A stretch of 64,000 bases of DNA from Henriciella sp. (GTDB lineage Bacteria > Pseudomonadota > Alphaproteobacteria > Caulobacterales > Hyphomonadaceae), in NCBI GenBank assembly GCA_021776655.1, contig JAJFFK010000043.1:1-64000 (forward strand). Reading direction: 5' to 3'. The notes below the pieces were generated by a model, which made no database searches, had not been told where the DNA came from, and saw nothing but the letters and a program-made list of their open reading frames with translations. Positions 17,721-27,680 of the stretch are shown piece after piece (within the stretch, counting starts at the first letter, position 1; each line of letters begins with the position of its first letter). The translations under genes and the position numbers were made by a program.

Positions 17721-17735
17721 TTAACGAGACGTTAA
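17721..17735 (+). promoter_or_regulatory. CtrA-type binding site
   Basis: TTAA (17721-17724), seven bases, TTAA (17732-17735), an exact match to the CtrA spacing rule. It lies 46 bases before the first DUF11-type gene, a normal place for an activator site. A further TTAA at 17709 is spaced eight bases from this one. Confidence 0.5.
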
Positions 17736-17781
17736 TCGAACCGAGTGAAATTTACGGTCAAATCACTTCGGAGATGACACG

Positions 17782-18261
17782 ATGTTTCGACCCCGCCTTG
17801 CCGCCCTCGCCGCGTTCGCCCTGATGACCGTTCCTGCTTATGGTCAGAGCCTGACAGCCAGTCAGAGTGTGGAAGTTGCCATCATAACGGTCGATGAAAC
17901 CGGCGCCGAGGCCGTGACCTATCAAACTGCTGACGAGATCGCCCCAGGCAACGAACTTCGCTACGTTCTCAATTTCGAGAATGCCAGCGAAGAGGCTGCC
18001 AGCAATGTCCGTCTGGACATGCCAATACCAGCGGAGATCAATTTGATCGAAGGATCAATTGAGAGTGCTGGAGCTGTGATAACCTATTCCGCCGATCGCG
18101 GCGAAACCTTTGCCTCGCGCGCGAACCTCAGCGTATCTGCAAGTGATGGGCTCACCCGAACAGCCACGATAGAAGATATCACACATGTGCGCTGGACCTT
18201 CACCGAGGCAATTGCCCCGGGACAAACCGGCAGCGTTAGCTATCGCGGAATATTGCAGTAA
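17782..18261 (+). CDS. Small exported DUF11-type protein
   Basis: 159 residues with a signal peptide (MFRPRLAALAAFALMTVPAY, cut near AYG). The rest is one immunoglobulin-like DUF11 module: TADEIAPGNELRYVLNFENA, NVRLDMPIPAEINLIEG, ITYSADRGETF, VRWTFTEAIAPGQTGSVSYR. Such modules are stalk or scaffold units in surface proteins. Probably periplasmic or surface-bound. First of three consecutive genes with related domains; a CtrA-type box lies just upstream. Confidence 0.75.
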   Translation: MFRPRLAALAAFALMTVPAYGQSLTASQSVEVAIITVDETGAEAVTYQTADEIAPGNELRYVLNFENASEEAASNVRLDMPIPAEINLIEGSIESAGAVITYSADRGETFASRANLSVSASDGLTRTATIEDITHVRWTFTEAIAPGQTGSVSYRGILQ

Positions 18262-18344
18262 GCGCTTCAAAAACCCCAAATTTTTGGTCTGCTGTTAACC
18301 TTCATATGCCTAAATGCCTGAAAAACCAGAGCATGGAGCGGGCT

Positions 18345-19583
18345 ATGAGACATGGAAATACGCAGACGGCGCTAGCGCGCTTGCTACTGGCAAGCGTGGT
18401 ATCCACCGTATTGGCAGGTGCCGCGTATGCGGGCAACTCGCTAACCGAAGCGGGTACGTCTGTCAGCAATACGTTTACCCTCGATTATGACGTCGGGGCG
18501 ATTAACCAGCCAACAATCACCAACGACAATGTCAGTCCGCCACCCGGCGCGACCGTGCAGGGCACACCTACCCTGTTCACCGTTGACCGTAAGGTCGATC
18601 ATGTGATCACGGCCACTAACAGCACGCTAAACAGTCCTCCGGGAACCAATGCAACGCTGACTTATGAATTGCTCAACGAGGGCAATGACACGCAGGCCTA
18701 TTCATTCTCGCTGGCCGATCTCGACAATGGCGCAGGCAGTTTCGATGCAACCGCACTGGCCATCGTCTATTTTGTCGACACCAATGATAACGGCCTGTTT
18801 ACTGACGAAACCGGCGTCGCCATTGCCCAAACCGCGATTAGTACAGCCGCGGGCGGAGCGTTCGTAACCCCTGATGTTCCAAAGGGTGTCAGGGTTTTGC
18901 TTGAAATCACAGGCGCTATTCCATCCGGTTCAGCCGATGCTGATACCGATGATATTACACTGGTTGCCGAAACCCGCGATCCAACTGCGTTCCTGAATGA
19001 AGCCTCAGCCACTCCGGCTGCGGTGACATTGGGCACATCGGGCAGTGCAAATACAATCACCGGCGCGGCTCAGAATGTTCTCGCCGATGGCACCGGTGTG
19101 GCCGCAGCCGAAACATCTGGTGACAGTGACGGAATATTCGCTGTGACAGGGATTATCCAGGTTCAATCGCCGGATCTGAGCGCAACCAAGACTGTTACGG
19201 CGATCAGCGAACCAGGCGTTACGCTTCCGTCTGTCACAGACTGTGCATCGGCAACCGCTTTTGCCAATGCCAAAGCCGTCCCTGGGGCCTGTATCGAATA
19301 TTTGATCGAGGTTGAAAACACCGGCGCGACAGCCTCGGCGACCAATCTCAGCATCAATGATATTCTACCCGCTGAAGTGACGTTCGTTAGCGCGACTTTG
19401 GACACGCCGACAACCGGGTTTATTGATGATCCCGCTGTTGCTGGAGTTGGCCCGACGCTAACGGCTCCGGCCGCCAACACCAATTGTGATGGCACCGCTG
19501 GCACCTGTGATATCACGCTGGATGACGCCATTCTGGCCGCCGGGAATATCGGCCAGATCCGGATTAGGGCATTGGTCGACTAA
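18345..19583 (+). CDS. Exported repeat-domain surface protein with DUF11 module
   Basis: 412 residues from the ATG at 18345, which follows GGAG; earlier in-frame codons (18333, 18306) are less well placed. Signal peptide ends near AAYA (28). The chain is low in Lys and Arg and rich in Thr, Ala, Asp, Asn and Gly. It holds at least two beta-sandwich units, the last being a clear DUF11 module (CIEYLIEVENTGATASATNL, INDILPAEVTFVSATLDTP), plus a calcium-loop-like FVDTNDNGLFTDETG. A strong terminator follows. Presumably a surface or periplasmic structural protein; no enzyme motif. Confidence 0.72.
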   Translation: MRHGNTQTALARLLLASVVSTVLAGAAYAGNSLTEAGTSVSNTFTLDYDVGAINQPTITNDNVSPPPGATVQGTPTLFTVDRKVDHVITATNSTLNSPPGTNATLTYELLNEGNDTQAYSFSLADLDNGAGSFDATALAIVYFVDTNDNGLFTDETGVAIAQTAISTAAGGAFVTPDVPKGVRVLLEITGAIPSGSADADTDDITLVAETRDPTAFLNEASATPAAVTLGTSGSANTITGAAQNVLADGTGVAAAETSGDSDGIFAVTGIIQVQSPDLSATKTVTAISEPGVTLPSVTDCASATAFANAKAVPGACIEYLIEVENTGATASATNLSINDILPAEVTFVSATLDTPTTGFIDDPAVAGVGPTLTAPAANTNCDGTAGTCDITLDDAILAAGNIGQIRIRALVD

Positions 19584-19608
19584 ACCACCCAAGTTCCCAA
19601 CACAATCC

Positions 19609-19650
19609 AAAGACCTCCGGTCATATGACCGGGGGTCTTTTGCATTTTTC
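19609..19650 (+). terminator. Intrinsic terminator after the second DUF11-type gene
   Basis: AAAGACCTCCGGTCA pairs with TGACCGGGGGTCTTT (19609-19640, one G-U pair), followed by TTTGCATTTTT. The stem is flanked by A and T runs and could stop transcription from either side. Confidence 0.85.
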
Positions 19651-19822
19651 CAAGCAATTACCTGTGCTTGGGATCGAGATAGATCAAATTTCACTTATTT
19701 CCCAAGGCTGATCCTAACCATAACTCAGTAAGCCTCTCAACCTGAGGGCGGCATCCGATCGCCCCAATGAGCTTGTGTGGATGAACCCAAAGAGGTCACC
19801 GCACTTTGGTGGAGAGTGGGCG

Positions 19823-22800
19823 ATGACTTCCTTCTGGAAGCACATCTATAAAGGTATTGCGACGTTTGCACTTGCAAGCGGCCTCGCGAGTATGAGCGCC
19901 CCAAGCGCACATGCGGCGCTCGGCGATGATGTCAGCAATATTGCCACGATTTCGCAGGATACGGCGAGCGGCCAGCTGGTTCTCAATACCAATTCCGCTG
20001 TATTCACGATTGAAGCGCGCCAAACCCCGTCGCGCGTTGATTTCTTCCGAATTGCTCCAGCAGCGCCAGATGCGCAAATCATTAGCCTGAATGGAACCGA
20101 TTTCAGCCCGTCTGGTGATCTGGTCGGACCTTTCTTGCCAATTGGGGCTGTCACCGGCTTTGGCAAAACGGCACCGGTCGCCGTCGGTCCAACGGCGCTG
20201 GTCCCGGCGGAAACATACATTTCCGGCGAAGTTATGGTCGTCAGGGTCATAGATGCGGGTCAGAATGGTGACCCAAGCGTTATCGAAACGGTGAATTTGC
20301 GTATTTCGACGGATAATGGCGATGAAATCGTACTGCGCCTGTATGAAAGCAGCGCTGATAGCGGTGAGTTCTTTGCATTTTTTGCCAGCTCAGCTGATCC
20401 AAGCGCTCAAAATGACACGATCATCACTGCGCCGCAGGATACTGTCCTGACCGCCACCTATATTGATGTCTTTGACTCGTCTGAAGTGTCAGTCGATACC
20501 GCCTTGATTGATCCATATGGGCGAGTTTTTGACAGCTTCTCAGGACAGCTTCTTGACGGTGTATCTGTAACTGTCATCGATGATTCGACAGGATTACCTG
20601 CAGCCGTGACGGGCATCGATGGTAGCGCAGTTTACCCGTCGACCGTGCGCACTGGCGAAGCGGTCACGGACTCGAATGGCACGACTTATCCAGCCCAGCC
20701 AGGTATCTTCTTCTATCCTATCTTGCCGCCAGGAGCGTATCGCCTCGACGTACAGGCACCAGAAGGATATTTATACCCGTCTGAGCGCCAGGAAAGCGAT
20801 TTTCTCGGTCTGCCTAATGCACCATTCGCGATTGATCTTTCTGGATCATATGGTCAGACGATCACGCTTTCGACGACGGGCCCGATAAATCTCGACGTCC
20901 CACTTGATCCAAATGGTGACCTGATCGCCCGTAAGGAAGCTTCTGAATCAACCGCCTCAGTTGGCGATTTCATCAGTTACACCGTCGAGCTTGAAAATGC
21001 CGGCCTCGTTTCAACTCCGTTCACGCTGCAGGACACACTGCCACTTGGATTGCGTTATATTAGCGGCTCAGCCCGCCTCGACGGCGTGCAAATCGGTGAT
21101 CCGAAAATCTCAGGCGATGGGCGGACACTCACCTTCCCTGAAAGCGGCGTCCTCGCGGGTGAAACCGTACAGATCCGCTATGTCGTATCCGTCGGTCCGG
21201 GTGCCTCGGAAGGCCAGATTGTAAACACGGCCCTGGCCCTCAACCGAAGCGGTGCAGCCCTGTCCAATATCGCTGAAGCTGCAATCATCATTGAGGAAGA
21301 TCTGTTGAAATCACGCCTGACAATTATTGGTCGGGTGGCTGAATCGGCCTGCCAGCCAGATCAGGAATGGGCGCGATCTCTGGCCGATGGCAAAGGCGTC
21401 TCAGGGGTGCGTTTATATATGGAAACCGGACGCTACGTGGTGACCGATGCGGACGGCTTGTTTCATTTCGAGGGCGTGCGTCCCGGAACACATGTCGTTC
21501 AAGTCGACAAAGCCACCTTACCGGCAGGTTATGACCCGGTCGTTTGCGAAGAAAACACGCGTTACGCTGGCAGCGCTCTGTCAAAATTCGTTGATGCGCG
21601 CGGCGGCACGGTTTGGCGAGCAAATTTCTACCTGAAGCGCAACGGATCTGCCCTGGACGCACAGGACGAACCCAATTTACCGGATGAAAGTGATCAGGTA
21701 TTTGATCATAACTGGCTGAATAATCAACAAGATACGGAGCCACACTGGGCCTACCCGCTAATCGGGAGTACGCCCGCGGGCCGTTCGGTTAATCTTGGTT
21801 TTGTACATGGCGCAGACCAGAATATCAGGCTGACTCTGAACGATCATCCGGTGTCTGGCGTGAACTATGCGGGTACAGAGTTCTCCGACAATCGCAATAC
21901 TGCCCTGTCACGCTGGACCGGCGTCGATATTCAGCGCGGCAAGAATACTTTTATTGCCGATGTCAGGGACCGATCTGGCAACTTGCTGACAAAGGTTGAG
22001 AAAACTGTCTGGTTTGTTGACGAAGTTCATCGCGCACGTCTGGTCGCTGACCGCTCGATCCTGGTTGCAGATGGGCGAACCCGGCCGGTTCTGGCCTTGC
22101 GCCTGGAAGACGGTGCCGCGCATCCGATCCATCAGGGCCGCCTGGTAGAGATCAATGTCGCCGACCCTTACCGGTTGGCGCAAGCCGCTGAGCTTGAGTT
22201 CGAAAACCCGGCGGCGACCGCCTTCAGCAATGTTATTGGTACGCGGGTGAGCGCCGAGGGCATCGCCTATGTCGAGCTCGAGCCGACCTTGCAGTCAGGC
22301 CGGGTGCGACTGAGCGTCAAACTGCACGATGGGCGCATCGAAGACGTAGATGTTTGGCTTCAACCCGAGAAACGGGAATGGGTCCTGGTTGGCCTGGCCG
22401 AGGCAGAAGGCCTCCTCTCACATGTGGAAGGCAATAATAGCCGCGACCTGGACGAGGTCATGGGCGATGGACGCCTCGCCTTCTTCGCCAAAGGTGTCAT
22501 TCGCGGCGATTGGTTGCTGACAATTGCCGTCGATACCGCCAAGCGTCGCGGCAATGCAGATGGCGAGCTGTTCGATGAGATTGATCCGAACGCCTATTAC
22601 ACATTGTACGGTGACCGGACGTGGCAGAATAATGACGCTGAAAGCCGCTACCCGGTCTATATCAAGCTCGAAAGGGATACGTTCCAGGCCCTGTTCGGCG
22701 ACTTTGAGACCGACCTCACTGATACCGAGCTTGGGCGCTATTCACGCCGCCTGTCAGGCCTGAAAGTCGACTATGAGAGCGAGATCCTGTCAGTGACAGC

Positions 22801-24886
22801 CTTCGCCTCGGAAACCAATCAGAGCTTCGCCAAGGATGAGATCGCGTCGGATGGCACATCCGGGCCTTACGCCCTGCGCCAGGCACCGTTGATCCGGTCG
22901 TCTGAAGTGATCACGATCGAAACGCGCGATCGCTTCCGCCCGGATACACTGGTTGGGGTCCAAACTTTGACCCGCTATACCGACTACGAGATTGATTATG
23001 TCACCGGCGAACTGTTCTTCCGTCACCCAGTGGCGGCGGCAGATGCGCAATTCAATCCGAATGTAATTGTGGTTGACTATGAAACCGCGAGCGCTGGCGA
23101 CCGCAGCATAACGGCCGGTGGCCGCGCGGCAGTGCGCATGGCTGACGGCGCAGTTGAAACCGGGATCACTGCGATCCGCGAAGATGGCCGCTCTGGCGCA
23201 CAAGGCGCGTCAACGCTGATCGCCAGCGATATTACCATCCGTCTCGGCGAGCAGACAGAAATACGTGCCGAAGCCGCGGCCAGTAGCGCCAAGACCGATC
23301 TCGGCAAACAAAGCGGCAATGCCTGGCTGGTAGAAGCCACACGCCGTAGCGAGAATCTCAGCCTGACCGGCTATTATCGCGAGGAAACCGAGGGCTATGG
23401 TCTCGGCCAACAATCTTCGGCAAGCTCTGCGATCCGCCGCGTTGGTGCGCAATTGAGCGCCGAGCTTGGAGCGACAGATGTCGCGGGCGGCAATGACCGC
23501 TCCGTGCGCCGCATTGAAGCGCAGACTTACCGTGAGGAGAACCTGAGCGTAGGCACCCGGCGCGACGTGGTTGATCTGGCCCTGCGCCAGGACTCTCAAA
23601 CCTTTGGGGCGAGCGTCGGATTACGCGCTGCGGCTGAGGATTTCAACACGCTGGCCGCACCGCGCCAGTCAGTGTTGCTGACCGCCAGCCTCCGCAAGAC
23701 CTTCCTTGATCAAGGCCTGACCATCAGCGCAGCACACGAAGAACCGATCTATTCGGGCGGCGCAAACGACGACGATGTGACGCTGTTTCCGGGCCGAACG
23801 GTGCTTGGTGTCGACAAGACGCTAGGTCGGCGCGCAACCCTGAGCCTGCGCCACGAAGTAACCAATGGCGGCGATGCTTCGGGTGACAATACGGTGGCCG
23901 GCATCACCTGGACCCCGCGCAGCGGCACGGATGTTCGCGTATCAGCCGATATGATTACCCGCGACGATGCGCGCCGGATTGGGGCAACCGTTGGGGTCGA
24001 CCAGACTTGGCAGATCGACGATCGCTGGAGCGTCGGTGTTGGGCTCGCCCGCCGCGCAAATGTCGACGGATCCGATATACCGCTCGATGTCACACCGGAT
24101 GCCGCCATTGGACCACTCGAAGATGGCCTGCGCAGCCCACTGGTCGGTGATGAAGACTATACGTCTGGCTATTTCGGCGCGGGTTATCGCGGCGAGCACA
24201 CTGCTGCCTCGGGCCGTATCGAAATCCGCGATAGCGCCAGCGGGAACCGGGTTGTCACCAGCCTCGGCGGGGCGCGTGAAATTAGCGAAAAACTGTCCTT
24301 CTCCGCAGCGCTACGCTATCAGGACGAACACAATGACCAGACAGCCGATCGCGAAACGCTCGACGTACGCATTGGGACCGCCTGGCGCCCACGCGGCGAA
24401 GGGATCGTCGTCTTCAACCGCTTTGACATCGGCCATGACAAGGTCGAAGGGCAATCGCAGCGAACCAAAGTCGTCAATAATCTCGTCCTCAACACGATGC
24501 TGACGGAACGCACACAAGTGTCCTTCTATCACGGTATCAAATATGTCGAAGCCGAGTTTGAGGGTTTCAAGACCAGCGGCTTCACCCATCTGGCCGGGAC
24601 CGAAATTCGCCATGATATCACGCCGAAATTCGATATCGGCCTGGCGGCGACATGGACATCGGGCGAAGCGACTCACACGTCAGAATGGGCGTTTGGGCCA
24701 AGCCTTGGCTTTACACCGAGGGACAATTTCTGGGTCAGTTTCGGCTGGAATGTCAGCGGTTTCGAAGATCGCGATTTCAAGGCGGCGGAATATACAAGGT
24801 CTGGCCCCTACATCAAATTGCGGGCGAAATTTGATCAAGACTCGATCAAGGGTCTGATCCACAGCCTCGGATTGGGCGGGCCTTAA
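19823..24886 (+). CDS. Giant outer-membrane protein: DUF11 and SdrD-B-like modules with C-terminal beta-barrel
   Basis: 1687 residues from the ATG at 19823 (GGAGAG upstream). Signal peptide ends near AHA (about 32). Approximate order: an N-terminal Ig-like region with an 'Asp-Ser-Gly-Glu-Phe' loop (about 130-200); SdrD-B-like modules (about 240-345); a DUF11 module (about 360-490); a Cna/carboxypeptidase-regulatory-like module with two Cys (about 500-605); an Ig-like stretch (about 735-850); then about 830 residues of alternating amphipathic strands rich in Arg, Asp and aromatic residues, read as an outer-membrane beta-barrel, with late strands such as DNFWVSFGWNVSGFEDRDF and GPYIKLRAKF. No TonB box is evident. 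It probably displays or anchors the DUF11 modules at the surface. Confidence 0.75.
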   Translation: MTSFWKHIYKGIATFALASGLASMSAPSAHAALGDDVSNIATISQDTASGQLVLNTNSAVFTIEARQTPSRVDFFRIAPAAPDAQIISLNGTDFSPSGDLVGPFLPIGAVTGFGKTAPVAVGPTALVPAETYISGEVMVVRVIDAGQNGDPSVIETVNLRISTDNGDEIVLRLYESSADSGEFFAFFASSADPSAQNDTIITAPQDTVLTATYIDVFDSSEVSVDTALIDPYGRVFDSFSGQLLDGVSVTVIDDSTGLPAAVTGIDGSAVYPSTVRTGEAVTDSNGTTYPAQPGIFFYPILPPGAYRLDVQAPEGYLYPSERQESDFLGLPNAPFAIDLSGSYGQTITLSTTGPINLDVPLDPNGDLIARKEASESTASVGDFISYTVELENAGLVSTPFTLQDTLPLGLRYISGSARLDGVQIGDPKISGDGRTLTFPESGVLAGETVQIRYVVSVGPGASEGQIVNTALALNRSGAALSNIAEAAIIIEEDLLKSRLTIIGRVAESACQPDQEWARSLADGKGVSGVRLYMETGRYVVTDADGLFHFEGVRPGTHVVQVDKATLPAGYDPVVCEENTRYAGSALSKFVDARGGTVWRANFYLKRNGSALDAQDEPNLPDESDQVFDHNWLNNQQDTEPHWAYPLIGSTPAGRSVNLGFVHGADQNIRLTLNDHPVSGVNYAGTEFSDNRNTALSRWTGVDIQRGKNTFIADVRDRSGNLLTKVEKTVWFVDEVHRARLVADRSILVADGRTRPVLALRLEDGAAHPIHQGRLVEINVADPYRLAQAAELEFENPAATAFSNVIGTRVSAEGIAYVELEPTLQSGRVRLSVKLHDGRIEDVDVWLQPEKREWVLVGLAEAEGLLSHVEGNNSRDLDEVMGDGRLAFFAKGVIRGDWLLTIAVDTAKRRGNADGELFDEIDPNAYYTLYGDRTWQNNDAESRYPVYIKLERDTFQALFGDFETDLTDTELGRYSRRLSGLKVDYESEILSVTAFASETNQSFAKDEIASDGTSGPYALRQAPLIRSSEVITIETRDRFRPDTLVGVQTLTRYTDYEIDYVTGELFFRHPVAAADAQFNPNVIVVDYETASAGDRSITAGGRAAVRMADGAVETGITAIREDGRSGAQGASTLIASDITIRLGEQTEIRAEAAASSAKTDLGKQSGNAWLVEATRRSENLSLTGYYREETEGYGLGQQSSASSAIRRVGAQLSAELGATDVAGGNDRSVRRIEAQTYREENLSVGTRRDVVDLALRQDSQTFGASVGLRAAAEDFNTLAAPRQSVLLTASLRKTFLDQGLTISAAHEEPIYSGGANDDDVTLFPGRTVLGVDKTLGRRATLSLRHEVTNGGDASGDNTVAGITWTPRSGTDVRVSADMITRDDARRIGATVGVDQTWQIDDRWSVGVGLARRANVDGSDIPLDVTPDAAIGPLEDGLRSPLVGDEDYTSGYFGAGYRGEHTAASGRIEIRDSASGNRVVTSLGGAREISEKLSFSAALRYQDEHNDQTADRETLDVRIGTAWRPRGEGIVVFNRFDIGHDKVEGQSQRTKVVNNLVLNTMLTERTQVSFYHGIKYVEAEFEGFKTSGFTHLAGTEIRHDITPKFDIGLAATWTSGEATHTSEWAFGPSLGFTPRDNFWVSFGWNVSGFEDRDFKAAEYTRSGPYIKLRAKFDQDSIKGLIHSLGLGGP

Positions 24887-24904
24887 GCGGTTTCAGTCGC
24901 GCCG

Positions 24905-24927
24905 GTGCTTGACTAAGCCGCAAGCAC
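24905..24927 (+). repeat. Hairpin between the outer-membrane protein gene and trpF
   Basis: GTGCTTG (24905-24911) and CAAGCAC (24921-24927) form a 7-bp stem with a 9-base loop. There is no T-run, so it is a weak terminator at best. It occupies much of the 57-base gap before trpF. Confidence 0.4.
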
Positions 24928-24943
24928 AGCGCACCTGCCCACT

Positions 24944-25603
24944 ATGGCGAATGTGAAGATATGTGGATTGACCGATTCCAGCATGGTGCGAGTGGCCGCA
25001 GAAGCTGGCGCAGACTGGGTGGGCTTTGTTTTGTATCCCAAAAGCCCGCGAAACCTGCTGGGTGAGGGCCGCGATGCTTTGCAACAGCTTGAAGACCTGT
25101 CACGGTTTGCCCAAGAGCTTGGCGTGCTCAGCGTCGCGCTGATGGTCGATCCCAGCGAAGACTTATTCGAGCGCGTGCTGCACGATGTTGGCCCGAATGC
25201 GATCCAATTACAGGGCCACGAGACCCCCGATCAAGTGCAGCGCTTCTGGCGCGATGGCGACGGTATTTGTGAGATATGGAAAGCGGTTGGCGTGTCCGAT
25301 GCTGAAGATCTGGAGACCCTGGATCAATGGCGGGTTGACCGCCTGCTGATTGACGCAAAACCGCGCACAAGTGCCGACTTGCCGGGGGGCAATGGCGAAG
25401 CGATCGACTGGGTCATCCTTGCAGGGTTTGACGCGCCGGTTCCGTGGTTGCTGGCGGGCGGACTGACGCCGGAAAATGTGACCACTGCAATTGCCACTTC
25501 TGGCGCATATGCGGTTGATGTCTCCTCTGGTGTGGAGCGCGTGCGCGGGGTAAAGGACGAGGATCTGATCCGCGCTTTTATTGACGCGGCAAAAATGGCT
25601 TAG
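24944..25603 (+). CDS. trpF: Phosphoribosylanthranilate isomerase
   Basis: 219-residue TIM-barrel enzyme of tryptophan synthesis. The catalytic Cys is in VKICGLT (C7) and the catalytic Asp in LMVDPS (about 67); the phosphate loop is [11 protein letters not shown] and [10 protein letters not shown]. It converts phosphoribosylanthranilate to CdRP. It begins the order trpF-trpB-trpA-accD-folC typical of alphaproteobacteria. trpC, trpD and trpE are not in this window. The trpB start is ten bases after its stop. Confidence 0.95.
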   Translation: MANVKICGLTDSSMVRVAAEAGADWVGFVLYPKSPRNLLGEGRDALQQLEDLSRFAQELGVLSVALMVDPSEDLFERVLHDVGPNAIQLQGHETPDQVQRFWRDGDGICEIWKAVGVSDAEDLETLDQWRVDRLLIDAKPRTSADLPGGNGEAIDWVILAGFDAPVPWLLAGGLTPENVTTAIATSGAYAVDVSSGVERVRGVKDEDLIRAFIDAAKMA

Positions 25604-25613
25604 GAAAAGGGCG

Positions 25614-26825
25614 ATGGATTTGCGCAATACTTGGAACCAATGGCCCGACGAGAATGGCCGTTTTGGCGAGTTTGGCGGGCGCTATGTCGCCGAAACCCTG
25701 ATGCCGCTGATCCTGCAACTTGAGGACGAATATCGCGCCGCCAAGAAAGACCCGGCTTTTGCGGCGCAAATGAACGATATGTGGGCCCATTATGTTGGCC
25801 GCCCGAGCCCGTTATATTTTGCCGAACGCCTGACGACACATTTTGGCGGAGCAAATATCTATCTCAAACGCGACGAGCTTAATCATACTGGCGCGCACAA
25901 GATCAATAATTGCCTCGGGCAGGTCTTGTTGGCGATGCGGATGGGCAAGACACGCATCATTGCCGAAACCGGCGCGGGCCAGCACGGCGTAGCGACAGCG
26001 ACAATTTGCGCGCGCTATGGCCTGCAATGCGTCGTGTTCATGGGGCAAACAGATGTTGAGCGCCAGAAGCCGAACGTGTTTCGAATGAAGCTGCTTGGCG
26101 CAGAAATTATCCCCGTAACCGCCGGAACCGGGACGCTGAAAGACGCGATGAATGAAGCCTTGCGTGATTGGGTCACCAATGTCGATGACACGTTCTACTG
26201 TATTGGCACAGCGGCCGGGCCAGCGCCTTATCCTGAAATGGTCCGCGATTTCCAAAGCGTCATCGGGATTGAAGCGCGGGCGCAAATCCTGGAACGCGAA
26301 GGCCGCCTGCCCGACGCTGTGATGGCCTGTATTGGCGGCGGCTCGAACGCGATCGGCCTGTTCCATCCGTTCATTGAAGACGAGAGCGTTCGCCTGATCG
26401 GCGTCGAAGCTTCTGGGCACGGCGTCGATACGGATAAACATGCGGCGGCGCTAAACGGCGGCAAGCCGGGCATATTGCATGGCAACCGGACCTATCTGTT
26501 GCAGGATGATGATGGCCAGATCATTGATGCGCACTCAATCTCTGCGGGTCTCGACTATCCCGGCATTGGCCCGGAACATGCTTTCCTGCGCGATAGCGGG
26601 CGGGCGGAATATCTGACCTGTACAGACAGTGAAGCGCTCGACGCGTTCCAGCTGTGTACACGTCTCGAAGGCATCATCCCGGCGCTGGAACCTAGCCATG
26701 CGCTCGCCCGTGTCGGCGAGGTGGTCACCGAAATGGGCAAGGATGGCTTGTTAATCCTCAACCTGTGTGGACGCGGCGATAAGGACGTGTTCAGCGTTGC
26801 CGAAGCGTTGGGGGTGGAGATTTAA
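25614..26825 (+). CDS. trpB: Tryptophan synthase beta chain
   Basis: 403 residues, family length. Schiff-base lysine in HTGAHKINN (K96), phosphate-binding [15 protein letters not shown], and the GFEGRR-type opening [20 protein letters not shown] are intact. It condenses indole with serine as an alpha2beta2 complex with TrpA. The ATG at 25614 follows AGGAAAAGGG; the longer frame to 25581 overlaps trpF and is not needed. Two bases separate its stop from trpA. Confidence 0.97.
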   Translation: MDLRNTWNQWPDENGRFGEFGGRYVAETLMPLILQLEDEYRAAKKDPAFAAQMNDMWAHYVGRPSPLYFAERLTTHFGGANIYLKRDELNHTGAHKINNCLGQVLLAMRMGKTRIIAETGAGQHGVATATICARYGLQCVVFMGQTDVERQKPNVFRMKLLGAEIIPVTAGTGTLKDAMNEALRDWVTNVDDTFYCIGTAAGPAPYPEMVRDFQSVIGIEARAQILEREGRLPDAVMACIGGGSNAIGLFHPFIEDESVRLIGVEASGHGVDTDKHAAALNGGKPGILHGNRTYLLQDDDGQIIDAHSISAGLDYPGIGPEHAFLRDSGRAEYLTCTDSEALDAFQLCTRLEGIIPALEPSHALARVGEVVTEMGKDGLLILNLCGRGDKDVFSVAEALGVEI

Positions 26826-26826
26826 C

Positions 26827-27666
26827 ATGACCACAGCCCGCATCACTGCCCGCTTTGACAAGCTGAAAGCCGAGGGCCGCGCGGCGCTTGTGACCTATAT
26901 CATGGCAGGCGATCCTGACCTTGAGGCGAGCTTTCAGGCGATGTGCGCGCTGCGTGACAACGGCGCTGATGTGATTGAGTTAGGCGCGCCGTTTACCGAC
27001 CCGATGGCGGATGGTCCGGCGATCCAGAAAGCGGCGCTGCGGGCGCTGGCGAACAAGACCAATCTGCGCGACGTGCTGGCAATGACCGCGCGGTTTCGTG
27101 AAACCGATCAGGAGACGCCTGTGATCATCATGGGTTATGCCAATCCGGTTCATTCGATGGGCTATGCGGAGTTTGCAATGTCAGCCACAAAAGCCGGGGT
27201 CGATGGCACGATCATTGTCGATCTGCCGCCTGAGGAAGACCACGCGCTGCGGGCCGAATATGCCAAGCATGATCTGTCGGTTATTCGCCTCGCAACGCCA
27301 ACCACGCATGAAGCGCGCATGGCCAAAGTGGCCGAGGGCGCGAGCGGTTTTCTGTACTATGTCGCTGTTGCAGGTGTGACTGGCACAGGCTCTGCTGATC
27401 CAGCAGATATTCGCGTCGGGGTCGAGATGGCGCAGCGCGTCTCTGGTCTGCCCGTCTGCGTTGGGTTTGGCATCCGAACCGGCGAGCAAGCGGCAAAAAT
27501 GGCGAAAATTGCCGATGGGGTTGTCGTTGGCTCCTCTTTCGTAGAACATGCAAGGCTTGCAAGTGAGCGCGCGACGCCGCATCTTACGGGCAAGCATATG
27601 GGCGCATTGGCCCACGAGTTAAGTATGGCGCTTAAGGGGACAGCGCCGTCCCAGATGGCTGAATAG
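26827..27666 (+). CDS. trpA: Tryptophan synthase alpha chain
   Basis: 279-residue TIM barrel. The catalytic Glu and Asp lie in VIELGAPFTDPMADGPAIQ, and the phosphate-binding loop is in VCVGFGIRTGEQA and VVVGSSFVE. It cleaves indole-3-glycerol phosphate and passes indole to TrpB. ATG at 26827 directly follows the trpB stop. AccD begins 14 bases after its end. Confidence 0.97.
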   Translation: MTTARITARFDKLKAEGRAALVTYIMAGDPDLEASFQAMCALRDNGADVIELGAPFTDPMADGPAIQKAALRALANKTNLRDVLAMTARFRETDQETPVIIMGYANPVHSMGYAEFAMSATKAGVDGTIIVDLPPEEDHALRAEYAKHDLSVIRLATPTTHEARMAKVAEGASGFLYYVAVAGVTGTGSADPADIRVGVEMAQRVSGLPVCVGFGIRTGEQAAKMAKIADGVVVGSSFVEHARLASERATPHLTGKHMGALAHELSMALKGTAPSQMAE

Positions 27667-27680
27667 GGAAACGCATTGCG

